From: Methanobacteriota archaeon
GTDB lineage: Archaea > Thermoplasmatota > Poseidoniia > Poseidoniales > Poseidoniaceae
Length of the DNA: 13,975 bases
Assembly (NCBI GenBank): GCA_002694525.1
Contig: NZMN01000015.1
Coordinates: 58,945 to 72,919, forward strand
Direction of reading: 5' to 3'
Made by a program: the position numbers and the translations under genes. A model generated the notes under the pieces. It was not told the DNA's origin. It made no database searches and worked only from the letters and a program-made list of their open reading frames with translations. This document shows positions 1-7,430 of the stretch, piece after piece (the stretch's first letter is position 1; each line of letters opens with the position of its first letter).

Positions 1-3000
1 CATGCCAAAATGTTGGGCTTTCCGATGGAGATGTCCACCGATTCCACGTTGAAGATGACACGTTCGATGTTGTTGGCCTCCGAGATTTCGTTGTCGTTGA
101 ACCAAGGCTTGCCCACGGTCGTGTTGTCGAACACGGTCTTCACGTCCAGGCGATACACGCCCGCAAAGAACTCGTGGCTTGCAATGAGGTTGGTGGCCGC
201 TTCTCCGGCGTCAACGTTGGTGCGGGAATCGGTGTAGACTGCGTCTTGAATGAAGGTGTATTCTTGAAGCGAGATGTTGTTGAAACCGATGCCCTTGAAG
301 CCGTCGTTGATGCCGTTTCGCCCGTCGTCGTCGGATTGGAAGTCAAAGTGAACGTCCACCGTCGACCCCTGCAGGGACATGCACTCCGACCGCCACTGGG
401 TTGAATCGGGCGAGGAACGGTTTTGAATGTACAAGTGCGTCAGGTCGATGCTTGCGGTCTTGACGAGTTCATCGGAGTTGAAGAACACGTTGTAGCCTCC
501 GGTGCCGTCGCTGTTGGACGGGTCGCCGATCGGGGCGAGTTCGGTTTGGTCGAAGGATTCCGTCGCGTTGATGATCCCGTCACCGTTGTCGTCGTTTCGG
601 CAAGTACCGTCCTCGTTGTAGTCGTTCCACTGTGCGAACACCAGACCGGTGTAGTTTGCACCGTCCTTGTTGTAGTCAACGCTCATCGAGGCGTAGTCGC
701 TTGGGTCCAATTCACCGTCTTGATCGATGGTGTAGAAGGTGTCGGCGTAGTACTCGAAGTTGAGGGAAACGAAGTCACCGCTCATGCTTGTCAAATCGAT
801 GTTTGGAATCGTAAGCGTCTGGTTGGCCCAGGCGTCGTCGTAGCCAAGGGTTCCCGTGTCGCAGGGGTGGCCGAACCAGTAGGCGTTGCTGTCGAAGATC
901 TTCGTCGAACACGAGTTTTCGTTGTAGATGGCACCCTTTGGTTGCTGGTTCTCCTCGTAGCGGTAGCCTTCACTGCCGCCCTCGAAGGTCTCATCGCAGA
1001 CGGCGGTTGGTGTACCGCAGTACACGTCGGAGGGTGTCGCGGAATAAACCGTGGCTTCGATTCCGAAGTCCACCGGGGTGTTGCCGTAGTTGTTGGTGAC
1101 CACACCGATGTCAAACGTGCCCTCGGCGTAGAGGCCACCGGGTCGGAAGTAATCGATCGATTCGACCGTCGGGTCGTAAACGTTGAACGGCGTCACGTAG
1201 GAGACGATGTCGTCGTTGATGTCCTGCTCGTCCCAGCCGTTGTTGGAAAGGACGGCGGAAATGCGATAGGTGGTGTCGTTGAGCAGGTCGGCTTGAATCG
1301 ACGTGGTGTATTCCTGTCCGGGTTGGAGGTTTGTGAACGGCCCGATGGTGGTGGACTGTGTTTGTGGGGGCAGGAACGCCGTGCTCTGCTTCCAGATGGA
1401 AAGGTTGTCCACAGCAAAGCCGTCGCGCCCAGACCATCGGCTTTCGTTGTCGTCCGCAGTCGAGCCCGTGAAGCCGGTTCTGAATCGGAAACGGATGTCA
1501 ACGTTCTCACCGGCCCAAGGCGAAAGGTCGAACAGCCCGAAGTCGTCTTCGGTGAAGTTGTCCCAGCCGTAAATGGTACCCGAGGCAAAGGACCCTTGCT
1601 GAACGAGGGTTTCTGCGTAGTAGCCATACCTGAGCTTGTCTGCGCGCTCTTCGTCAAAGCCGCCCCAGATGGATGCGCCGGAGTAACAGGCACCCTGAAC
1701 GGCTGCCAGACCGGGGCATGCAATGAGGTTCCAGCCGGATTCCTCGCTGTAAACCTCGATGATGGCGAGGTCGTCCATGACGTCGGTGATGACGAGGAGG
1801 CCGGTTGTGGACGTTTGACCGAGGGCGCCGAATCCGAGATGTCGGAAGAGTTCGACGCTCATGAACGCACGATCTGCACCCGTCAGGTCAACGTCGTTGA
1901 GAACCATGCTGTCGTCCCAGTTCTTGCCGTAGCCGCTCCATTCAACGCCCGAGGAGTTGGTTTTCATGTTGCCGGCCCACATGAAATCGGTCGGGTTGAG
2001 GTAGTTGGCCGAGGAATTCGGCCCGTTGTTGCCTGTGGTCGCTCCGGTCGAGTGGTTGGTCTCCAGGTGCCAGTTGGTCGCACCGTCGACGTATTCCTCG
2101 AAGGTCCACGTACAGCCGGATCCGCAACCTGATGCGTCCTCAGGAGAATCCCAGTCGTTGGAGTACACCGATGTGTTGGTTGAGTTGGCCTCGTCGACGA
2201 TCTTGAGCGTCAGGTCGAGGTCAGCGGTTTGGCCGTTGAGCGTGTCCATGCCCGTGTTGGTAACCGTGACGTTGATGTCACGTGTTCCCTCACCGACGAA
2301 TCCGAAGAATCGGTCGGTGGGCGATATTTCAAGGTCGGAAACGGCCATGTCTTTGTTGTCCATTTCAATCACCGAAATGGTGTCGTACTGGCCTGCCCAT
2401 CCGAGGTTGTCTCGCCAACCGCCAAAGGCGTAGTTGGTGTGGCCGACGGCAATGTCAGGTGCGGAGTTTGAACCGCCCTGGAGGTCGCCCACCACAACGG
2501 ACGAGGGTCGACGGCTCGCAGGGTAGGAAAGCGGACTGACGTGGCCGCCGTTCCCGTCGGAAAGGGTGACCTGAATGGTGGTGGGGTAGTTGAGGTAGAA
2601 CCCTGAATCGGTACCACCTGCTGAGTCGGTGGTGTTTTCCTGGAAGGCGATGGTGGGGTTCACGAAGTCTGCCTCTCCGTCACCGTTGAGGTCGTGCACG
2701 GCCATCGAGTACGAGATGTAGGGGCCGAAGTAGGCCGTCTGCGTGGCTCCGAAGGTGCCTTGGGCTGATGCGGACTTGTAGGTCACGTTTTCGGCGTTGC
2801 CGTCCATCATGGCGATGGTGTCGACGTAGCCGTTGCCGCCAACATCGGCGATGTCAAAGGCTCGGGAACCGACGACTCCAAACTGAATGACGGTGGGGTT
2901 CGATGATCCGGTTGTGATGTCAGCAGGGTAGGAACCTGGCGTGCTTGGAACACCGGTGCAGGAATACTCCACGATGGTGACGTTGTCGGTGTTTCCGGGG

Positions 3001-3809
3001 TTGGTGGTCGAGCCCGTGCTGTAGTCAACGCCGTACCCTCGCAGCAGGAAGATGTCGTCGTCGGTGCACGACCCGCCCAAGCCAACGGACTGGGTTTCCC
3101 CGAAGTCCCCGACTTCAAGCGTCTGGTAGTAGTGCTGCGTCGAAAGACCGAGGAAGGTTGGTGTGCCCTGTGTTGTGGACGTGATGGGGCTTCGGTACGT
3201 GACGACGTTCTGGCGAGTGATGTCCTCTTCCAGTTCGAGCACGTAGATGTCGTCGTTGCCGTCTTGGTCCGCATCGCCAACGGCCATGTCCCACACCCAA
3301 AAGTGGGTAAACCGGGCTCCGATGGTCCAATCTCGGTTGTTACATCCGTCGTTTTCGATGATGGTGACGTTACCGGGTTCACCGGCGGGTAGGTTTTGGT
3401 CGTTGGTCTTGAACGGGTTGTTCTTCTGGTAAATGACGATGTCAATGGCGTCGTCGCCCGTGAATTCACCCACTTCCACCTGCTCGACGTTGGCGTACTC
3501 GTCCCAGTCTGCGTTTCGGCTCTGGTTGCCCGCCACCCAAATGTCCTGGCGTTCGTTGAAGTTGCCGTTTCCGTCGTTGTACAGAATCGACATGGTGTGG
3601 GTTCCGTCGGTTGCAACCGCAAGGTCGTTGTGGCCGTCGCAATCGAAATCACCGATTGCGAGGTCCGTCGGATCGCGGTGAGTGGTGTACGAGCGGGCCA
3701 CCGATGCACTGGCGGTCGTGGCCAGCGCTGCGGTGGTGCTGAGCACCATCAGCAGCGTCAGAAAAACGCTGCGTATTCGGGCTTTAGAGAGGTCATTTTG
3801 GGTTAGCAT
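1..3809 (-). CDS. Large secreted FG-GAP beta-propeller / CARDB / MAM-like surface protein (C-terminus cut by window edge)
   Basis: The frame is open from ATG 3809 to the window edge (1,269 codons plus 2 bases), so the C-terminus is missing. Residues 1-35 form a signal peptide (RIR, a hydrophobic core, then ASA before Ser36). Seven FG-GAP/VCBS-like repeats follow, near residues 49-66, 109-127, 173-192, 231-258, 316-335, 367-385 and 436-456. Calcium loops of DxDxDG type are clear at 54-62, 179-187 and 373-381. Together they suggest one seven-bladed, integrin-alpha-like propeller. After it come a CARDB-like beta domain (about 486-545), a Trp/Gly-rich MAM or immune-inhibitor-A-like module (about 548-800), a second CARDB-like domain (from about 878), a second MAM-like module (about 935-1180) with an EF-hand-like DNGDG loop near 1075, and the start of another beta domain. 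The protein is acidic, with many Asn-X-Ser/Thr sequons. It is probably exported and surface-attached, for binding or degrading polymers. No protease or other catalytic domain is visible in this part, so its exact role is unknown. Confidence 0.9.
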   Translation of the reverse strand, partial: MLTQNDLSKARIRSVFLTLLMVLSTTAALATTASASVARSYTTHRDPTDLAIGDFDCDGHNDLAVATDGTHTMSILYNDGNGNFNERQDIWVAGNQSRNADWDEYANVEQVEVGEFTGDDAIDIVIYQKNNPFKTNDQNLPAGEPGNVTIIENDGCNNRDWTIGARFTHFWVWDMAVGDADQDGNDDIYVLELEEDITRQNVVTYRSPITSTTQGTPTFLGLSTQHYYQTLEVGDFGETQSVGLGGSCTDDDIFLLRGYGVDYSTGSTTNPGNTDNVTIVEYSCTGVPSTPGSYPADITTGSSNPTVIQFGVVGSRAFDIADVGGNGYVDTIAMMDGNAENVTYKSASAQGTFGATQTAYFGPYISYSMAVHDLNGDGEADFVNPTIAFQENTTDSAGGTDSGFYLNYPTTIQVTLSDGNGGHVSPLSYPASRRPSSVVVGDLQGGSNSAPDIAVGHTNYAFGGWRDNLGWAGQYDTISVIEMDNKDMAVSDLEISPTDRFFGFVGEGTRDINVTVTNTGMDTLNGQTADLDLTLKIVDEANSTNTSVYSNDWDSPEDASGCGSGCTWTFEEYVDGATNWHLETNHSTGATTGNNGPNSSANYLNPTDFMWAGNMKTNSSGVEWSGYGKNWDDSMVLNDVDLTGADRAFMSVELFRHLGFGALGQTSTTGLLVITDVMDDLAIIEVYSEESGWNLIACPGLAAVQGACYSGASIWGGFDEERADKLRYGYYAETLVQQGSFASGTIYGWDNFTEDDFGLFDLSPWAGENVDIRFRFRTGFTGSTADDNESRWSGRDGFAVDNLSIWKQSTAFLPPQTQSTTIGPFTNLQPGQEYTTSIQADLLNDTTYRISAVLSNNGWDEQDINDDIVSYVTPFNVYDPTVESIDYFRPGGLYAEGTFDIGVVTNNYGNTPVDFGIEATVYSATPSDVYCGTPTAVCDETFEGGSEGYRYEENQQPKGAIYNENSCSTKIFDSNAYWFGHPCDTGTLGYDDAWANQTLTIPNIDLTSMSGDFVSLNFEYYADTFYTIDQDGELDPSDYASMSVDYNKDGANYTGLVFAQWNDYNEDGTCRNDDNGDGIINATESFDQTELAPIGDPSNSDGTGGYNVFFNSDELVKTASIDLTHLYIQNRSSPDSTQWRSECMSLQGSTVDVHFDFQSDDDGRNGINDGFKGIGFNNISLQEYTFIQDAVYTDSRTNVDAGEAATNLIASHEFFAGVYRLDVKTVFDNTTVGKPWFNDNEISEANNIERVIFNVESVDISIGKPNILA

Positions 3810-3837
3810 GGACATCACTTACCTGTGCGATGTCATG
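3807..3837. repeat. Inverted repeat spanning the start codon and presumed start site of the secreted gene
   Basis: Minus-strand arms are CATGACATC (3837-3829) and GATGTCCATG (3816-3807). They pair over 9 bp with one bulged base and a 12-base spacer. The second arm includes the start codon and part of the Shine-Dalgarno-like GTGAT. It lies just downstream of the TATA box. It could be an operator, or an mRNA hairpin if transcription starts further upstream. Chance is not excluded. Confidence 0.4.
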
Positions 3838-3840
3838 TTC

Positions 3841-3850
3841 GGATATAATG
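3841..3850 (-). promoter_or_regulatory. TATA box of the secreted propeller gene
   Basis: On the minus strand this reads CATTATATCC, preceded by purine-rich GCAAAGG, which fits an archaeal BRE plus TATA. Its centre lies about 36 bases before ATG 3809. A start site about 25 bases downstream would fall near 3820 and leave a leader of roughly 10 bases. That leader would still hold GTGAT (3814-3818), a fair match to the archaeal Shine-Dalgarno GGTGAT. Confidence 0.5.
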
Positions 3851-3949
3851 CCTTTGCACTCCAGTTCCGGCTGGGCATTGGCGCAAGCCCCCGTTTATGT
3901 TCAAAATTTGCGTCGTTTTATCGCTCATTTTTGCCCGGGTTCACCCGAG

Positions 3950-4627
3950 TCAAATTCGCCCGGACAGCCACTTTGGGGATGGACCCCATCCGGTGGCGTC
4001 TCCGCCGTGAATTTTGACGAGTTTGCCCGCAGAGAAAAGCGATTCCAGCCAAACCTCGAGGGTTGTTCCCTCACGGCCTCCCAGTTTGCTGCTGGCGATC
4101 TCCTCGATGTCCTCGGTCCTCAACCCCGTGATGCCGTGATCTCGAACCACGACCTGCAACAACTCCCGCAACCAGGCTTCAGCCATCGGGTCGACGCTGG
4201 TCGCACCCTGAACGGGTGTGGGAGGATCCGTGTCCTCAAGGATGTCCATCAGTTCAATCAAATCAGGTCGCTCGGCTGGCTCCAAACCTGCCTCGTTGAG
4301 TTTCGCTTGGAGATTGAGCTCACCGATGGGACGGCGCACGACCGGAATGCGGCTGGGATCGGGCGCTGGCCCCATGTCAGCGGGCCGCTGGTCTTCGGGA
4401 GCGTCGTCCATCTCAATGTCGATCCCGGCCTCTTGACGGGCTCGACTGACGCTGGAAAGGTTCGTCGCTTTGACGTCGGTTCCGGTGGGCATGGTCCAGC
4501 CGACGCCGGTTAGACCGAGCGCTTCAACGTGTTTTTGCACCCAACTTGATTCGCCTTCGATGACGACGTTAACATCGTGATCGTCGGAGCGAAACCGGTA
4601 ACGAACGTTCCCACGGAGCTGAGCCAT
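3950..4627 (-). CDS. Uncharacterised two-part protein with a possible C-terminal winged helix
   Basis: I do not recognise this 225-residue protein as a named family. It is cytosolic, with no signal peptide or membrane segment. Residues 1-40 read as two beta strands then a helix (VRYRFRSDD, VNVVIEGES, SWVQKHVEALGL). A charged, Pro/Asp-rich linker (about 60-100) follows. Residues about 145-220 (AEAWLRELLQVVVRDHG, then LRTEDIEEIASSKLG, LEVWLESLFSAGKLVKI) have the helix-helix-strand feel of a winged helix. The start ATG 4627 is the only sensible one in the frame. It lies 41 bases downstream of the aconitase stop on the same strand and may be cotranscribed with it. Its own stop is 140 bases before the secreted gene, which has its own TATA box. 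A regulatory or adaptor role is a guess. Confidence 0.75.
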   Translation of the reverse strand: MAQLRGNVRYRFRSDDHDVNVVIEGESSWVQKHVEALGLTGVGWTMPTGTDVKATNLSSVSRARQEAGIDIEMDDAPEDQRPADMGPAPDPSRIPVVRRPIGELNLQAKLNEAGLEPAERPDLIELMDILEDTDPPTPVQGATSVDPMAEAWLRELLQVVVRDHGITGLRTEDIEEIASSKLGGREGTTLEVWLESLFSAGKLVKIHGGDATGWGPSPKWLSGRI

Positions 4628-4668
4628 CGGTTCCCGCTGGGAATCGTTTGAACTTCAAGTTAATGGCG

Positions 4669-7338
4669 TCAAGCGTTGGGCTGAGCCATCTCGCGCAGAA
4701 CCGTGTGAAGGATGCCGCCGTTGCGGTAGTATTCGACCTCCACGGGCGTGTCCAATCGCAGTTGGGCATCGAACGATGTCGTGGTCCCGTCTTCGGCTTC
4801 TGCGTGAACCGTCACCCACTGCAGCGGTTGAACGTCGTTGGTCAGCGGAATGGTGTAGGCTTCGTGACCGGTCAAGCCCAAGGTCTCGTGCGACTCGCCC
4901 GGCTTGAAGGTCAAGGGAAGGACCCCCATACCGACCAGATTTGAACGGTGAATGCGTTCGAACGACGTTGCGATCACAGCCTTAATGCCAAGCAGATAGG
5001 TGCCTTTTGCGGCCCAGTCTCGAGAGGAACCCGTTCCGTACTGACTGCCCGCAAGAACGATCTTGGGAGCATCGATTTGCGCAGCCTCGTACACCGACAT
5101 GACCTCGCCTGTCTCGTGGTTGAGGGCGTAGCCTCCTTCGGTTCCGCGTGCCATTTGATTGCGGATTCGAACGTTGGCAAACGTTCCGCGCATCATGATT
5201 TCGTGGTTGCCGCGACGGCTGCCAAAGGAGTTGAAGTCCGCACGCTTCACGTTCCGCTCAACGAGCCATTGTCCGGCCGGTCCGTCGGTGGGGAAGGAAC
5301 CTGCCGGCGAGATGTGATCGGTCGTGATGGAATCGCCAAGTTTCAGCAACACCTTTGCTCGTTCGATGGAAAGAATGGGGTCGGGCGTGGGCGAGAGACC
5401 GCTGAAGAAGGTGGGCAGGCGGATGTAGGTTGAGGCGTCTTCCCAAGGGTACAGCGGCGAGGGTTCAGCGGGGATGCTGTTCCAGCGAGGCTCGTTCATG
5501 GCGTCGGCGTATCGCTGACGGAACATCTCGGGCGTGATGACCTTCATGGCTTCAGCAACCTCTTCTTCGGAGGGCCACACGTCTTCGAGCATCACCGGTT
5601 GACCGTCCGAGCCATGGCCGATGGGTTCGCTCGTGAGGTCCATGTCCAGGTTTCCTGCGATGGCGTATGCGACCACAAGCGGGGGACTGGCCAAATAGGA
5701 TGCCTTGACCTTCCCGTGGACGCGCCCCTCAAAGTTGCGGTTCCCAGAAAGCACCGAGCCAACGATGAGTCCTGCCTCGTCAATGGCGGCTTCGATTGGG
5801 TCGTCAAGCGGCCCCGAATTTCCGATGCAGGTCGTGCAACCGTAGCCAACGGTGTGAAAGCCCATGGCGTTCAAGTCGTCCTGAAGCCCGGTGGCTTCGT
5901 AATACTCCGTGACCACGCGACTGCCGGGGGCAAGGGAGGTCCTGACCCAGGGTTTCACCTTGAGTCCGAGCTGCCGAGCCTTGCGAGCGAGCAGCCCGGC
6001 CGCCATCATGACGCCTGGATTGGACGTGTTGGTGCACGAGGTGATGGCTGCGATGACGACATCGCCGTGATTCAGATCAAACATTTCCCCGTTCATTTCA
6101 ACGATGGCGCTCTTCGAGAGATCGTCCTCGGTTAGCCCGTGGCCGTGGTGCCCAAGTTCGTGGGTCAAGCTCTCAACAAAATGGGACTTCATGTCCTTGA
6201 GGTCCACCCGGTCCTGCGGTCGCTTGGGTCCCGCAAGAGCGGGAACAACGCCGTCGAGGTTCAACTCCAACACCGCTGTGTAGGACTTTTCCTCCGCCCC
6301 TTCACCGCACCACAAGCCCTGCGCTTTGGCGTAGGCTTCGACACCGGCGACCGCAGCATCCTCTCTGCCGGTGAGGCGGAGGTACTCCAGCGTGCGCTCG
6401 TCAACGGGAAAGAATCCGCAGGTCGCTCCGTACTCCGGCGCCATGTTGGCGATGGTGGCTCGATCGGCCAGGGAAAGCGCTTTCATGCCGGGTCCGAAAA
6501 ATTCGACAAACTTGCCCACCACGCCGTGCTCTCGCAGCATCTCCACGATGCGCAAGGTCATGTCGGTGGCGGTCACGCCAGGCTGCAGGCCTCCGGTCAA
6601 TCGAACGCCAACGACGTCGGGTGCGAGCATGTAGATCGGTTGACCCAGCATGACGGCCTCGGCTTCGATGCCACCAACGCCCCATCCGAGCACGCCCAAA
6701 CCGTTGACCATGGTGGTGTGTGAATCCGTACCGACCAGCGTGTCGGCAAGCCAAACACCCTTTTCCTGGCGCGCTACGCTGGCGAGGAATTCGAGGTTGA
6801 CCTGATGGACGATGCCACGAGAGGGGGGAACGGCTTGGAAGTTGGCCAGCGACTGTTGGCCCCATTTGAGGAAGGTGTAGCGCTCCATGTTGCGGTGGTA
6901 TTCGATGTCGAGGTTCATGTCGAGCGCATCGCTGTGCGCACCGGACACGTCCACCTGCACCGAATGGTCGATGACCAAATCCACCGGAACCTGCGGATTC
7001 ACCTTCTCTGGATCGCCACCCATTTCCACCATGGCGTCGCGCAAAGCCGCCAAATCAACGACGGCAGGGACCCCCGTGAAGTCTTGAAGAATCACACGAG
7101 ACGGGCGGAACGGAATCTCGCCTCGCTCGCCGTCCGGCGTCCACGCCGCAATCGTTCGGATGTCCTCTTCGGTGATGAGGAAACCGTCGTGACCACGCAG
7201 TGCGCCTTCGAGAAGGATGCGGACGGAATACGGGAGGTGACCCGTTGGCACACCGTTGGCGTCAAGCGCATCAAGCGAGTAGTAATCGCCGCCGACGCTG
7301 AGGGATTGCCGTGCGTTGAAGGGGTCCAGGGTCGCCAT
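4669..7338 (-). CDS. acnA: Aconitate hydratase A (aconitase)
   Basis: Interconverts citrate and isocitrate through cis-aconitate in the TCA cycle; a cytosolic [4Fe-4S] enzyme. From ATG 7338 the product is 889 residues, the usual AcnA/IRP1-type length. The cluster ligands are Cys435 (in TSCTNTSN) and Cys501/Cys504 (in GCTTCIGNSGPL), the same numbering as I recall for the E. coli enzyme, which supports this start over an in-frame ATG at 7371 that would add 11 residues. Other family motifs are DSHTTM (205-210) with the Gly-rich GVGGIEAEAVMLGQP after it, GDSITTDHISPAGS (668-681) at the start of the swivel domain, and GSQYGTGSSRDWAAKG (764-779). GGTG stands a few bases before ATG 7338. The gene sits between the cyclophilin gene and an unknown gene on the same strand, with the korAB operon nearby in the opposite direction. 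Confidence 0.97.
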   Translation of the reverse strand: MATLDPFNARQSLSVGGDYYSLDALDANGVPTGHLPYSVRILLEGALRGHDGFLITEEDIRTIAAWTPDGERGEIPFRPSRVILQDFTGVPAVVDLAALRDAMVEMGGDPEKVNPQVPVDLVIDHSVQVDVSGAHSDALDMNLDIEYHRNMERYTFLKWGQQSLANFQAVPPSRGIVHQVNLEFLASVARQEKGVWLADTLVGTDSHTTMVNGLGVLGWGVGGIEAEAVMLGQPIYMLAPDVVGVRLTGGLQPGVTATDMTLRIVEMLREHGVVGKFVEFFGPGMKALSLADRATIANMAPEYGATCGFFPVDERTLEYLRLTGREDAAVAGVEAYAKAQGLWCGEGAEEKSYTAVLELNLDGVVPALAGPKRPQDRVDLKDMKSHFVESLTHELGHHGHGLTEDDLSKSAIVEMNGEMFDLNHGDVVIAAITSCTNTSNPGVMMAAGLLARKARQLGLKVKPWVRTSLAPGSRVVTEYYEATGLQDDLNAMGFHTVGYGCTTCIGNSGPLDDPIEAAIDEAGLIVGSVLSGNRNFEGRVHGKVKASYLASPPLVVAYAIAGNLDMDLTSEPIGHGSDGQPVMLEDVWPSEEEVAEAMKVITPEMFRQRYADAMNEPRWNSIPAEPSPLYPWEDASTYIRLPTFFSGLSPTPDPILSIERAKVLLKLGDSITTDHISPAGSFPTDGPAGQWLVERNVKRADFNSFGSRRGNHEIMMRGTFANVRIRNQMARGTEGGYALNHETGEVMSVYEAAQIDAPKIVLAGSQYGTGSSRDWAAKGTYLLGIKAVIATSFERIHRSNLVGMGVLPLTFKPGESHETLGLTGHEAYTIPLTNDVQPLQWVTVHAEAEDGTTTSFDAQLRLDTPVEVEYYRNGGILHTVLREMAQPNA

Positions 7339-7360
7339 GTCCACCCTGAAAACTCGCACA

Positions 7361-7370
7361 TCTATGAACA
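7361..7370 (-). promoter_or_regulatory. Possible TATA-like element of acnA
   Basis: The minus strand reads TGTTCATAGA, centred about 27 bases before ATG 7338, the spacing expected for a leaderless archaeal transcript. The match to a TATA consensus is weak. The 92-base gap after the cyclophilin gene leaves room for a promoter, but cotranscription is equally possible. Confidence 0.25.
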
Positions 7371-7394
7371 CAACCCATCCACGCTCACGGTGGC

Positions 7395-7426
7395 CTCAAC
7401 CGGCCTTGAGGTTGACCGCCCTTGAG
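7395..7426. repeat. Imperfect tandem 16-bp repeat with a 6-bp hairpin, between the cyclophilin gene and acnA
   Basis: Two adjacent 16-base units (7395-7410 and 7411-7426) agree at 12 of 16 positions and share the end CTTGAG. The first unit also makes a hairpin with arms CCTCAA (7394-7399) and TTGAGG (7406-7411) around CCGGCC. It lies just after the cyclophilin stop on the minus strand. No T-rich tract follows, so it is not a clear terminator. Confidence 0.4.
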
Positions 7427-7430
7427 CGAT

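Noticed and set aside
423-2132. Open frame of 569 codons on the plus strand
   Set aside because: It is antisense to the secreted propeller gene, whose translation shows clear domains. The product is a Val/Gly/Arg-rich string without motifs, an artefact of high-GC codon use.
2807-3709. Minus-strand open frame of 300 codons
   Set aside because: Same strand but another frame of the secreted gene. The product is Thr/Arg/Ser-rich low-complexity sequence with no family features.
3936-3947. CGGGT/ACCCG hairpin as terminator of the unknown gene at 3950-4627
   Set aside because: It is well placed after the stop, but the following minus-strand sequence is A-rich, not T-rich, and the stem is only 5 bp.
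4628-4668. Promoter for the unknown gene in the gap after acnA
   Set aside because: An ATTAACTT stretch and a TTGAA/TTCAA repeat are present, but neither is a convincing TATA box at the right distance.
7339-7371. 11-residue N-terminal extension of aconitase
   Set aside because: Starting at 7338 gives the usual AcnA length and cysteine numbering, and the extension overlaps the only TATA-like element.
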